A DNA stretch of 64,000 nucleotides from Clavelina lepadiformis (Eukaryota > Chordata > Ascidiacea > Aplousobranchia > Clavelinidae): contig NC_135244.1 of the NCBI RefSeq assembly GCF_947623445.1, positions 22,878,860 through 22,942,859 of the forward strand, written 5' to 3'. The notes below the pieces were generated by a model that saw nothing but the letters and a program-made list of their open reading frames with translations, had not been told where the DNA came from and ran no database searches. A program made the position numbers and the translations under genes. Shown here in pieces: positions 12,701 through 23,195 of the stretch (positions within the stretch are counted from its first letter, which is position 1; each line of letters starts with the position of its first letter).

Positions 12701-15700
12701 TTTGAAGTAAACTTTTGTGAAAGTTATCGAAGTTGCGACAACTTGTTGCGACGGCAATATACGTAAAGCAGATACTCGCGTTCTTATTCGCATATTTTAC
12801 TTTATGTCGTTGATTGTCACGTCACAGGTCCATTTTATAACTTAGTAAAGTGCACATGGTTGCGGTTTTCTTATTCTCATTCGTGTTCATGTCTGTGTTG
12901 TAACTCATTGATTCGAGTTGTTACGAGAACATGGTCTTCAAAGAAATCCAGACACTTAGATATACTCCTAAAAGTTTAACTTAACAGAGCTCCTTGGCGT
13001 TCATCATCACCATGAAATAGTTTGGTGGCAATAACACTTTTTACTTCTCTTTTTACTTTTTACTTTTTACTTTAGTTTTAAGCGAGTTCATCTCGTTTCA
13101 TGAGCGCACTTCTCTCAAGTGTTTCCAACCCGGGTTTTTACCCAACCCGAAACCCGGGTTTTTCTACCCTTTTCTACTACACGAAACCTGGGTTTTAAAA
13201 TGTAAACATTCCAATTTTTAGACAAATCCAGGAAAACTTTTGCGTTCACATTTTTCAAACAAAATGGGGTCGCTGTATACTATTTGCGCAATTTATGTTT
13301 TGATATTAGGCGATTAGTTCATCACAATATTTAGTGTGTGCAATATTTTTACTGGCAAGCTATAGGCATTTATTGGTATTGCGTGATAAGCAGCAAAGCA
13401 AGGAAACGTTCTAAACTTGATTAACAAGCACAATATAACTTGGCACATCAGACCTTTTATTTACTTAATAGGAGCTTTCGCAAGCTTGAGCTCACATGAT
13501 CAGGTGGTCTTTAGGTTATCAATTGCGCAATATGCAAACAAGTAATAACACACGAGCACAGACAGTGCATTCTCTCCAGGGCTTCCTCACAACATAAAAA
13601 CACCATCAATTACCCTTTTAAGATGCATTTACTGTACAAACTCACACATTCATACAATCAAAATGCGTTCATCGCGAAAGTTCTCTCATGTCGTTGCTTA
13701 TTTATGCTGAGGTTCAAGCAAAGTTCATGACAAAATTTGGCAACAAAAATATTTGTTGGAGTAAAAGAAAATTGCCGAACTAATGAAATTACGAAAAAAG
13801 CCGAATTAACCGAACCAGAAAACATGAAAATATTCACAGACTTGCCAGGATCGAAACAAATGATTGTATCATTTAAACGGATACGAATTACGCAAATTCC
13901 ACCGTAATACAATAATGTTGATTTTACCTTAATATTGAGTTAGTTTTCACAAATGTATTCTTTTGTCCGTAAAACCAATAACCGTGTTTGACACTTATAC
14001 CCGGAACCCGGGTTTTGAAATTTCGTCCCAAATTGGAAACATTGTTTTTCTCTCGTTTAAAAAGTAAAAATCGAAAGCGAGTTTACGGGTCTGTCTGATC
14101 GCGTCAAGTGGACTCGTATAAGTGACGTAACGGTGACGAGCTTGGAAGCGGCTTGAGACATTTTAGAAAATAATATTCACAATATCACAAAATGCTGATG
14201 ACTTGATTTATTTCTATGGAAACGAAAAATCCATGCACAAGTTTAGACACTTACTTGAGATATTTTCTTCAAAATATTTGAATAAATTGCCCTAACCCAG
14301 TAGCCTCAATATCGCATTGCGGGTACTCATTTGTGCGTAGGTCGTTGGTTTATAAATTAACGCACCGCACTGAACGGCATTTCGCTTGCTTGCTTGATAA
14401 AGCGCAGTCATTAAATAAAAGGAAATAAAACATGAACATTTGGATAATAATATCAATAAAACATTAATTATAATTTATTTATTATATTAATTATATTGTT
14501 ATTATTTAACTATTAATTATATTATATTGTTATTAATTGAATTATATTAATTATGTTATTTATTTCTTTATTTCTTATATAAATATAATATCAATTAATT
14601 AATATTAATATTAATAAAACAATGAAACATTTTAGTTAATCTACTGAAACATTTGAAAGTGGTCAACAGTGTTTCAAGAATTTAATTCCACAAGGGACGT
14701 GTTTGACTGATTGATGGTTTATTTTCAAAGATTTGCTTTATGCGCTTGGAGGAATTGATGATGACTTCAATGAAACAAAAACAGCAGAATGTTATGATCC
14801 ACGAAATGGAAAGTGGGAATATATTCCACCGATGAAAACCTGCAGATATGGATTAACTGCTGTTGTATTAAACAACGAAATATACGCGATAGGTGAGATA
14901 TCTTTGAAATGTTTAAGGAGGTTTATGACTTGTCATGTTCTTTAAATGAACCAAATCAGGTGGACATGACGGTTCAAATAATCTCAATTCTGTTGAAAAA
15001 TACAACCTGGACACAAAAACTTGGATTAATGTTTCATCTACGAATGAGAAAAGAAATGGTGGATCCGCTTGTGTAGCGGATGGTCTTATATGGATGTTTG
15101 GAGGGTGAGTAATTATATGTACAGTATACAGGTACATAATTATTGTTCATAATTATATTATTTTTTTTTATATTCACATTACTTAATTTATGTATTATAC
15201 TATCAGAAATTTACCTTTATTAAAAGCTTAATATCTGATGCTGTGATTGCCAACCTGGGGTCCATGAAACGCTAGACTAGATTAAGGTGACAGTCATAAT
15301 GAGTTTTGGGAAATCAATTAAAAACATTTCATTTCATTAATTTACCCAGTTAAGCTATGACTCGAACAGTGACAATTTTCTTAATAACAAGTTTTCTAAT
15401 GTAAATTACTACTGGTGGAGCCGCTCAATTACCAGTGTTTTTAAATGCGGCTCCAACAGTGATATTTTGAGATAAAATATCATCACTGAAATAATTATCA
15501 CATAAAAGGTGATAACTAAAATTGTCAATTGTTAGCTCAGAAAAGATTGATTTTTTAAAACTTTGCAACAGCACTCCAGCATGTAGAATAGATCATTCGT
15601 AGTTAGAGACATGGAGAGTGACAGTTCTTCAAACAGCGAGGAGGAATGTTTAGCTGTAATAGCCGTTGCTCTGACATACAGACAAAGAAAGCACAGAGTG

Positions 15701-18373
15701 TGGGTTAGAAATGCGTTTAAGAAAAATGATATCAGCAAAAGATATCATCAAAAGATAACAGCAACTACAAGCTTGTTGAAGAACTCGCTATTGGAGATAG
15801 AGAATTGTATGTTCGATGCATGAGAATGACCTCTAGTCGTTTTGAGCACTTGCTTTGCTTGGTTGGTTCTCAAATAACAAAACAGGTTACAAACTACACA
15901 AAACCAATTCCACCTAAACAAAGACTTTCGCTGACATTTTGTCAACTAGCTACTGGTGGGTCTAAAATATCTTGGAGCTTGCAGTATAGAATTGGCCGTC
16001 AAACTATATCCACAATCATTCAGGAGACTCGTAAGGCCGTCTACACTGTTCTAGCCCCTACTTATGCAAATATACTTGCATAAAATGGAGATTGGCTAAC
16101 TATCTTAAAACAGTTTGAAGAGAAGTGGAACTTGCCGAAGGTTATTTGGGCGCAAGATGGGAAGCATGTACCCATTCGCAGTCCAAAAAAAAAGTGGGAG
16201 TTTGTGTAATAATTATAAAACGTTTTTTAGTATGGTTCTGCTTGCCGTTTGTGACGCCGACTACAACTTCGTTTTGTTTGATTTCGGGCAATACGGCAGT
16301 AACAACGACATTTGCTTATTACTTAAAAGTGATATAGAAAACTAGTTGGCTCATTATAAATTGAATATTCTTGATGGCAGCACTGTCGAAGAATGGCTTT
16401 ACGATTCTTTGCCATAGTTTTTGTCTGTGATGAAATAAAGTAAAACTTCGAAACATGTATTAATAACTTAACAATCAGCACCATGCTGAAACGAAATGTA
16501 TACAACTAGTAGGTTTTTTACAAGTTGAAAAAGTTGTTCTGCATGTCGGTTTCAATAAGACATTCCTGAGCTTGTTGCATCGCGAAATATGTCGATGATG
16601 TGCTTTGAGACGTCTTTTTTGCTGTGTTGATGCAGCCATTCTATGATATATCTGTACAACAAGTCAGATATATCATGCTTGGCAACATACTTAGCTTCTT
16701 CTGGAATGATCTTCAACTGCGCAGCAACCATCTTGTCAAAGATGTCATCCGTTTTATCGCTTTGCTTTCGCGTCTTGCTCCTCTTGTATTTTAGAAATGA
16801 TTTTATTTCGTTAAAAACTTTATCTTGTCTTCGACGTTTCTTTACACTGCTCTTTCCTACACTTTTTATATTTAAAATTTTTGATGCGCAACTTGTATCT
16901 CTACAGCTGGAAAAACGTTTTCCTTTTCGGATTCATATAAAAGCAAAATTTCGAAAAAATCGGGATTAATTTTGAAAGATGGACTTCAAAGATGATTTGA
17001 AAGATGAGAGATCAGCTGCGTCTGTTCATCATCATCATCATCTGTTCATCATCCTTTATCTGTTGAGCAACACTTTTCAATCAAAAAAAGAAGTGCCTGG
17101 CTGCTTTTCAAGCGTTTCATCCATCTTGTTCCAAGAGTCCGGCTTGCGTAATTTATCCTTGTAGCCGGAATCACTCCTATCAAATATACAGGGATACTTT
17201 CGAACTTCTTCCGAAAGTTTTTCAGCATCCTCTAAGCTGCACTGATTAGTTTTGACCATGGCTATAACCAAGTTGATGTGACCACAAATCAGTTTAAATG
17301 CGGAATGCCTGTCTTGCCTTTTAAACGAAGCTCGAATACAATCATTAGAGCAATGAGCCTTGCTTATGTTATGTAATAGAACACACTTGTCGTTTTTATT
17401 TCCCAATATTAATTTCAGTGATAATTTAATTTCTGAAAAATTTTTTGATAAAATGTTGCTTAATTTATCACTATAATTATCGCTAAATTTGACAATTTAA
17501 ATCATCACCGGCTGGTACGAATTTTTAAATCTTTGCCAAAAAATGCAGTGATAATTTAAAATTACTAGTGGTAGAGCCATAGCTTTATGGTGGCAATAGT
17601 AGGCTTCGGGCGTGTTTTAATTCGTTTCCAAGCCAAGAGTGGTTGATGTTTCTCGGTCATTATGACATCATACAGCAAAACGTTATCATTTTCTTGCCTA
17701 ATGCAATCTTCACATAACGAGCGAAAGGCTTTTACTTTACAGACGTAGCTTGTGATTGTCTGATTGTGAATATTAGTTAGACCGTATGCTATGATTCGGC
17801 AGAAGATTTGCCGTAGTACCTTATAACCAAGTTTGTTACTAACTTCATCTCAGCCCCAGAATGTTTCAAATTACGCCATAAAAATTGTTTTGGGGCTGAT
17901 GAGATGGTGTGTTGATTCCCTTATACGACTGTTTTACGTTGATGTCAAACGTTTGAGTTATGCAAAAATTTTAACAAAAGATACTGATAAAGAATGGGAT
18001 ACGATAAATGGTCACAGTAATTGACCAAACTTCGGTTGCAGCTGGTGACGAGAGATCAGGCTGGAGTGATGTCTGGACCACATTGTTTTGTAATCGTCTA
18101 TTGTGAAGTTAATGCTTAGTTTATTTATTATGATTAATATATCCTGGATAACATGCTTTCTAATAGTTAACTTGCTTATAACCTGGTACAGTTATTATTT
18201 TGATGGACTCGTCGTCTATCATTTGCAACCATTTTGTGTTTAAGAGTTAACTTTATATATGTTATAGGCTTGGTGCCAAAACAGTTGAGTTCTATGATCC
18301 AGCCACCAACAAATGGCAAGTATCGACCAACATGGACAGACAACGTTGGTGTCCTTGCGTCTTTTCCATCTGA
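3799..18373 (+). CDS. KLHL: BTB-BACK-Kelch protein, probable Cullin-3 ubiquitin ligase adaptor, 12 exons
   Basis: Predicted exons: 3799-3848, 5018-5141, 5216-5369, 6611-6828, 7411-7560, 7813-7906, 8315-8409, 10642-10840, 12540-12680, 14731-14892, 14960-15104, 18268-18373. They have GT/AG borders and sum to 1638 nt, exactly 545 codons plus TGA. Exons 1-3 give the BTB domain (FCDFTIKAGGKLFLVHKCVV, then IINFIYTSRI). Exons 4-6 give the BACK domain (KEYCRKFFKA, then a helical stretch). Exons 7-12 give about six Kelch blades, each with a Gly-Gly pair and a downstream Trp (LMIGG, LLMGG, YCAGG, YALGG, YAIGG, WMFGG). In this family the BTB/BACK part binds Cullin-3 and the Kelch propeller selects the ubiquitination substrate. 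Which KLHL orthologue it is cannot be told; tunicates and other invertebrates have expanded this family. The acceptor of exon 2 has a poor pyrimidine tract and is the least certain border. An alternative first exon exists at 1257-1306. Confidence 0.93.
4265..4870 (+). mobile_element. Decayed 3' fragment of a non-LTR retrotransposon in intron 1
   Basis: Broken frames give NYLGVTLDGVLTYRRH followed by KKLTSNAAFDRTTGDLWPG and, in another frame, EPVWCGSTHTHQIDN. This pattern (a YLGVTLD box, then a thumb region, then a PVWCxSxHT motif) is the C-terminal part of reverse transcriptases of Jockey/RTE-like LINEs common in aquatic invertebrates. There are frameshifts and stops, so it is inactive. It lies within intron 1 of the Kelch-like gene. 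Similar residues after 4700 suggest the homology runs to about 4870. Confidence 0.75.
5370..6610. other. Intron 3 of the Kelch-like gene, no recognised content
   Basis: This 1.2-kb intron shows no coding similarity, repeat ends or RNA gene that I can recognise on either strand. Small open frames in it do not resemble known proteins. Confidence 0.6.
8455..8800. repeat. Segment duplicated near 61.1-61.5 kb
   Basis: Immediately downstream of Kelch exon 7, this stretch matches about 61130-61550, for example ATTGTGACACTTGGAAATGA and AATAATGCAATTATTAGAACAG-type blocks. Together with the exon-7 copy at 59997-60091 and the repeat that follows, it shows that a block of Kelch intron 7 was copied to the right end of the window. 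Confidence 0.75.
8801..9776. mobile_element. hAT-like non-autonomous repeat in intron 7 (interrupted)
   Basis: The left edge AGTGGTTTCCAA and the right edge TTGGAAACCACT are inverted copies of each other. The left end continues as TATACCACTGACC and later GCGCGGACCGGC, a layout resembling the widespread hAT-type non-autonomous repeats whose ends read like CAGCGGTCTCCAA and CGCGGACCGG. A second, uninterrupted copy occurs at about 61552-61805. Here the repeat is split by a nested element at 8941-9587. No intact 8-bp target duplication could be seen, so the family assignment is tentative. Confidence 0.6.
8941..9587 (-). mobile_element. Nested element with 21-bp inverted ends and piggyBac-like Cys-rich tail
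   Basis: The ends CTACGTTAGTACACTGGGGTG and its inverse at 9567-9587 match with one mismatch. Inside, on the minus strand at about 9180-9310, an open frame reads QCVRSRDRKVKTVCTNCGK and continues with Cys/His pairs (CSDH, then CVTC). This spacing resembles the C-terminal cysteine-rich domain of piggyBac transposases. The rest of the transposase is absent, so it is a deletion derivative. There is no TTAA at the edges. Instead about 60 bases of the host repeat (8878-8939 and 9590-9651) are present on both sides. Confidence 0.6.
9780..10641. other. Remainder of intron 7, no recognised content
   Basis: I see no gene, element end or RNA structure here. A minus-strand open frame at 10016-10216 has no family resemblance and is left out. 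Confidence 0.5.
11495..11655. repeat. Diverged ~80-bp tandem duplication in intron 8
   Basis: Two adjacent blocks, about 11495-11563 and 11578-11655, share GATGTCTAGAAAAA, ACACATTTT and TTACGAC-type strings in the same order. The copies are clearly diverged. The rest of intron 8 (10841-12539) shows nothing recognisable. Confidence 0.7.
13030..13080. repeat. TTTTTAC simple repeat
   Basis: Several units of CTTTTTA lie in a row in intron 9 of the Kelch-like gene, just before the MITE candidate. Confidence 0.85.
13119..14044. mobile_element. MITE candidate with GTTTCCAA / CCCGGG ends in intron 9
   Basis: The left edge GTTTCCAACCCGGGTTTTT is followed by another AACCCGGGTTTTT block. The right edge reads GGAACCCGGGTTTTG, then CCCAAATTGGAAAC, which is an imperfect inverse of the left. 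The roughly 0.9-kb interior has no recognisable transposase. A target-site duplication is not clear. The structure fits a non-autonomous DNA transposon of unknown family; the CCCGGG palindromes at both ends are its hallmark. Confidence 0.5.
14440..14635. repeat. AT-rich low-complexity tract
   Basis: The tract is almost pure A/T built from TAATTA, TTATTA and TATTAAT words, about 100 bases before exon 10 of the Kelch-like gene. Confidence 0.9.
15611..16345 (+). pseudogene. Harbinger (HARBI1-like) transposase, frameshifted
   Basis: The N-terminal part starts MESDSSSNSEEE. A frameshift near 15760 leads into ELYVRCMRMTSSRFEHLLCL, then TKPIPPKQRLSLTFCQLATG and a helix-turn-helix-like RIGRQTISTII, the conserved N-terminal block of Harbinger transposases. 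A stop near 16083 is followed by VIWAQDGKHVPI, holding the first catalytic Asp, and after another shift by NYKTFFSMVLLAVCDADYNF with the second Asp. A convincing third catalytic residue is not seen. With at least two frameshifts and several stops the gene is dead. A functional enzyme would cut and paste the element and needs its Myb-like partner for nuclear import and end binding. Confidence 0.85.
17077..17406 (-). CDS. Myb/MADF-like accessory protein of the Harbinger element
   Basis: A 109-codon open frame contains LSEEVRKYPCIFDRSDSGYK followed by DKLRKPDSWNKMDETL. The pattern of helix, YPCIFD, then Trp about 15-20 residues on is that of MADF/Myb-SANT-like domains. Such a protein is the standard second gene of PIF/Harbinger elements and assists the transposase. 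The frame is uninterrupted, whereas the transposase is broken. Its first half (Cys-rich, basic) has no clear similarity. It might be only a fragment, since the family members are usually longer. Confidence 0.65.
   Translation of the reverse strand: MGNKNDKCVLLHNISKAHCSNDCIRASFKRQDRHSAFKLICGHINLVIAMVKTNQCSLEDAEKLSEEVRKYPCIFDRSDSGYKDKLRKPDSWNKMDETLEKQPGTSFFD
17581..18267. other. End of intron 11, no recognised content
   Basis: Nothing recognisable lies between the Harbinger element and Kelch exon 12. Confidence 0.5.
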
Positions 18374-18822
18374 AGTTTTGTTGGATTTTGATTTCTTTAT
18401 CGGGATATGTTTGACAGTTCATTTAATTTATTTAGTGATTAGTCAAAATTTTTTTTATCTTCATTATATTTTTTGCTAAATTCCAACAGTAATCGTTTGG
18501 AATTTGATTTTGACGTCATAAAATCGAATTTTGAAACATTTCTGCTCTTATCGTCTTTCGTTTTAATTCATAAAATTTACTCCAGTATATCTTTGTATTT
18601 CCATCGGTACACTGTCCCTCTACCTTGGTTGTCTCAAAAAATGAATTTGTTTTAAATTTGGGCTCATTTCTTGTTGACAATGATCGAATATTTTCACTTT
18701 AATCCGATGATTATTTGGTTTTTCTTTTTTAACCTTTAATATAAATTTTATCAAACTTTTGCCTGTTATTAGTTGTTTTAATCACGATGCCTTATTTTCT
18801 TTAGTTTAATTTTTTCGATTCT
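18374..18822. other. 3' flank of the Kelch-like gene
   Basis: This is the presumed 3' untranslated region and flank, T-rich. I could not find a convincing canonical AATAAA before the LINE begins at about 18.82 kb, so the end of the transcript is unknown. Confidence 0.4.
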
Positions 18823-21774
18823 GTGTGGGTTGTTAGTTTTATGAACCGTGTTATTATGACTTTTCAAATTTATTTTAGCATTGACCTTATTAATAAAATA
18901 ACAATTTACACCTGGACATCATACGTTTCATCAAAATCTAGAATTGATCGTTTTTATGTTTCTCAACAAATAAAAGTTAACGGACTCCAAACGATGGAAA
19001 ATCCCCTCTCTGACCACAAAATGTTACTGGCAAATTGTGTTTCTTTCACCCTAGGGAAAAGAGGCCGCGGAGTTTGGAAAAATAATGTAAACGTGTTTCA
19101 AAACGTAAAATTTCGCAAAACGCTTGAAGAAAGATGGCCCCTCTGGCGCACCTTATATCCCTTACTCATTCCAGACTTATCCGCATGGTGGGTGGAAATT
19201 AAAAACAGGATTAAAGACTTGATAATCCAAATCACGAGAGAAATCGCGCAAGAAAATAGGGAGGAAGAAACTCGCCTCGAAAACGATTATAAATTGGTTT
19301 GTGAACGATTACCCCAAGCAAAATGTAATTACGACGATTACCTAGCCGCCAAAAAATCACTGGCTGAATTCCAACGCAAAGATGCTGATAAGAAATTGCG
19401 TAAAAATTTGCAAAGAAACTTGGATACACCAACCAAGAAATTTTTTCAAAGATTTATGCAAGATAGGAAGTCAATCCGAATAACCGAGGTCATCGACTCG
19501 GGAGGCGTAAAGCACATTTCGTCCCCATCGATTTTAAAAGAAACCCGTAAATTTTACAATAATGTATACTCGAAAGAAGTATCGTCTGAGGAGAAACAAC
19601 GCTCTTTTTTGAAACATTTAAACGCTCATTTATCGCCCTCCGAAAGAGAGACGTTAAACGCTGAACTTAGCGATCAAGAAATATTCACCGCAGTAACACA
19701 AATGAAAAAAGGCAAAACACCTGGCCCAGATGGTCTCAGCATTGAGTTTTACGTCCAATGTTGGGACATCATAGGAGGTGGCTTCTTCGAAGTAATCAAA
19801 ACGTGGTTCAGGGACGCAAGTACGACTAAGGAAAACAAAGAAGGTGTTTTAACCTTAATCCATAAGAAAGGACCTACGAATGACCTTACCAATTACCGCC
19901 CAATATCGCTGTTAAACTGCGATCTAAAAATGTACACGAAAATATTAACTAACCGTTTAAAAGGCAAACTAAACAGTATTACGCACCAGAACCAATTTGC
20001 AAAACCCCACAAATCGATTCACGACGCCATCATCAAGATTCGCGATCTGTATGAAAAAAGTAGAAATGAAAACCAAAACCATTTGTTCATATCGATTGAC
20101 TTCTTAAAAGCCTTCGATTCAATCAACCACGCATGTCTTTTTAAGGTGCTTGAACGAATGCATTTTCCTTCTCGCTTCCTACTTGCTGTTAAAAATTTGT
20201 ATTCTGACGCGAAATCCAGGATAATCAACAACGGTTTTTTATCTAAACCTTTTGATTTACCAAAAGGGGTCAGACAAGGAGACCCGCTAAGTTTATATCT
20301 CTTCATATTGGCAGTGGAACCGCTAAGATGCGCAATTAACAGCTCGGTCGAAATAGACGGTTTGGGTCCCACCCCAAAGTACAGTACGAAATGCGTCGCG
20401 TATGCAGACGACACCACCTTCACCCTCAAAGATGCGTACTCCGCCGAAAAGACGTTTAACCTACTGGATGATTTCAGCGAAGCCTCTGGCCTAAAAATCA
20501 ATATCTCAAAAACCAAAGGCATTACCCCAGAAATCAAACCAAATACCACGACGCAACTGCCACCAATACAGTGGACAAACTCTCACCTCCAACTATTAGG
20601 AACAACAATACGAAATTACGACCCTACCATAAGTTGGTCACGGCCGTTAGAAAACCTGAAAAAAGAAGCGACCCGCCTTAAAAAAGTACATTCCACCTTT
20701 GATGCCAAGTGCATATTGGTTCGAAGTAAATTACTCCCTTTAATTTCATAAAACGCCTTCAGCCAGCCCATAACGACCAAGACAGCCGAGACCATAAACA
20801 GGACAATTGAAAGGTACATTTTGACGAGTAATAATACGTTCGCAGACATCGAAGTTCTACAAAGACCCAGAGATTACGGCGGTTATGACATACTCAATAT
20901 TCCTGTGTATGCGCATTTGTTTTATTTAAAACCTTTGACCCCATTTTGCAGGGACAAAATAGAAAACAAGGTTCTGTCGTTGGAAAACCGCACAATAGAA
21001 AACCAAATCGGTCACCAACTGTCCAACCTCCTCGGCGTCCAGATTGATAACTGTACACCACATGTCACCTCCCCATCGATTTATTATGAGCATATGCTCG
21101 AAATAATCAGGAAGCACCGTATCTCACTGAAAGAGATCTTAAGCGGAAAGGTTAAAAAAATATACCAGCGTATCATACGCGAATGTGCCCCGCAGTTTTA
21201 TTTGACTCCACCAGAGCGGTCGACATAGCCCAGAGTACACAACGCAATTCTCTCCAACGCCCAAAAAGCTTTCAACTACAGAGTAATATGGAATGATTTA
21301 CCTACTCGAGGTGATATGACCAACTTTGTTCCCTACACGGAAACAGCATGTCGTTTTTGCGCCAACGGCCCCGACTCAGTGTTGTACACGATGGTAAAAT
21401 GTAAAAAAATAAGCACTATTTGGGAATGTGCTTCCGGCGTTGCGCAAATTTTAACTGGTAGTGACGACATTAACTTCGAACCAACCACAATAACCAACTT
21501 CGATGGAATAGGTGGCCCAGATTTCGAGTCCGAAGACATGTTAACCTATTGGCTAACAGTGGTAAAACAAAAAATTTGGAAACATAGGAACGCGATTTTG
21601 TTTGAAAACCAAACTTTTAACCCTGACGAAATTATCCGGTCTAAGTTATTAAGAGGACCGTGTATGCTAGACGCACATGGGACCAGCGAAATGAAGGCCC
21701 CTATAAACAACAGATTGAAAAACTGTGTGCTGCAATGCAAAAGTATTTCACGTCACCTCTATCATAGCTTTTGA
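18823..21774 (+). mobile_element. 5'-truncated L1/Tx1-like LINE, ORF2 with two in-frame stops
   Basis: One reading frame runs from 18823 to the TGA at 21772-21774, broken only by TAA (20749-20751) and TAG (21226-21228). The start has the end of an APE endonuclease (SRIDRFYVSQQ, then PLSDHKM). The reverse transcriptase follows: GKTPGPDGLSIEFY, NYRPISLLNCDLKMYTKIL, FISIDFLKAFDSINH, KGVRQGDPLS and the catalytic YADDTT. The C-terminal part ends with a zinc-knuckle-like ACRFCANGPDSV region. The style of NYRPISLL and the overall spacing is that of the L1/Tx1 group. ORF1 and most of the endonuclease are missing, as expected for incomplete reverse transcription. No poly(A) tail or target duplication was recognised. 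Confidence 0.9.
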
Positions 21775-21941
21775 TGGAAAATGACCACGCTAGACCCTGC
21801 TTTGACGTCATTATCAAACTGTTAATGAATTAGAACCTGTGTAAATTCTAGATAAACTTTGTTGTAATTGTTGCTTGCGATGTACAACCTTTATCGTACC
21901 TGCTACGTACGCTCTGCTTACAATTTACAGATGTGTCATTA
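21775..21941. other. Presumed LINE 3' untranslated tail
   Basis: This short stretch follows the last LINE codon and lacks any recognisable feature or A-tail. Confidence 0.35.
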
Positions 21942-22300
21942 CTAAGATTTCGCGACCTGTGTTATTGTCATTTGTTTAAATCCATTACCATCACCGGCAT
22001 GTTCAATTAAAGTATTTTGCAAGTCGATTTTGGAAAAGTTTTCCTTGTACATATTTTCTCTTTCTGTGCTATTTTTCCGCAATAAAATATCGCCTTTTAC
22101 TAAAGATTTCCGTGTTTGGGAGCAATACAATGAGTCTAGTTTATTTTTCTACCTCGCCAAGGCGAGGCAATATTCTTCATTACCAAATTCTTAAGCTTTC
22201 CAGTATATCGTCGTATTGCGTTACAATGTCATTGATGGAATTTGCAAAGCATTGATGTTGTGCTGTAGCCTGTTTAGTAATGTCTTCATATACGACGCTT
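21942..22300 (-). CDS. Possible C-terminal exons of the kinesin gene
   Basis: Reading leftward, about 22290-22184 encodes YEDITKQATAQHQCFANSIN and then DIVTQYDDILESLRIW before a possible GTAATG donor. A second frame at 22130-21942 gives CSQTRKSLVKGDILLRKNS and continues to a TAG stop. Both are charged and tail-like and lie directly downstream of the kinesin stalk exons, so they could be its tail. The phases between the two do not join cleanly with the borders I can see, so this is only a suggestion. Confidence 0.3.
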
Positions 22301-22840
22301 GCACGTATTTATCGAATGATGATGAATTGAGAAATTCTCCCCAAATTTGCACGTTTCCGATAATTATTGGACCGTGACTACAGCGGTTTCATCTCACTCA
22401 GACGGCGGTGACCAGCCCTGTGGGAGATTTTAATCTCAACTGGTTGATTGTTTCTTACTTAGAACAATAAAACAGTTTGTTGATTATTGGAGCTGTTGAA
22501 CTAAGATATGCATTACACCTTACCCTAACGACGTCATCATATCACGAAATTTACGATGTGACAACATTATTAAACCTACGTCATGCGGGAAAGATGACTG
22601 TGATCATGCATGAGATGGTTGTATTTCGGGTCAGGTCTCACTCAAAACTGAACAACCACGTGCTGAGAGTTACAGGTTTTATGAGACATTTGCGTTTTGA
22701 TCTTTATTATACAACTTTCCATCAAATTCGCAAAACATTACAACTATAATATCGAAAACTCTAGAACATAATTCGCTTCATCTGCGGGCCGCATGTTCGT
22801 CATCTTTGATCTAAACTTTGTGAAGTCTTGTGTTTCGTCA
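22300..22840. other. No recognised content
   Basis: I see no coding similarity here on either strand. A plus-strand open frame at 22477-22749 has no family resemblance. Confidence 0.4.
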
Positions 22841-22842
22841 TT

Positions 22843-23195
22843 GTTTTGCTAATGATAACATCATTTTCTTCCTTGTACCAGGAAGAATCAAATTCAATAA
22901 CAAAAAACTTGCTATATGGGTAACGTAGTTTTACATCTTCATTTTATGCATTAAGATTTTGGAAATGACATCAGTGAGCAAATTTAAATAATAACCTGCA
23001 TCCTTTTGCTTTACCAGTTCCTGGGTTTCTTGAAGCTTGCTTTCAAGATTCGCAATTATTTGGTTTAGGTTTTGCACCTTCTCCGCATTTTCTTTGGAAG
23101 TAGTCTAGTGTATCAAAAACACTGGTTTGAAACCTAAAATTTCAGGAGTATAAAGTGTAACTGAAGACAATTAAGCCAAATTAACCGAAAATGCA
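22843..23195. repeat. Tandem duplication of a kinesin stalk exon, copy 2 (copy 1 at 24183-24543)
   Basis: About 350 bases including the exon 22996-23104 and its flanking introns recur at 24183-24543 with few differences, a spacing of about 1.34 kb. Both copies keep the acceptor CTAG and donor GTTATT, so both exons remain spliceable and in phase 0. The duplication therefore lengthens the coiled coil instead of breaking it. Confidence 0.85.

Larger units (their letters stand above)
15402..17580 (+). mobile_element. Broken PIF/Harbinger DNA transposon in intron 11
   Basis: The element carries the two genes typical of PIF/Harbinger: a DDE transposase on the plus strand and a Myb/MADF-type DNA-binding protein on the minus strand, arranged tail to tail. 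Approximate edges are set by the similar strings AATTACTACTGGTGGAGCC (15404-15422) and AATTACTAGTGGTAGAGCC (17561-17579) and by A/T-rich ATCATCACTG-type sequence next to both ends. Exact inverted ends and a 3-bp target duplication could not be fixed by eye. It is wholly within the 3.2-kb intron 11 of the Kelch-like gene. Confidence 0.75.

Noticed and set aside
20019..20549. A 176-codon minus-strand open frame
   Set aside because: It is antisense to the LINE reverse transcriptase core; the open frame is a by-product of that coding sequence.
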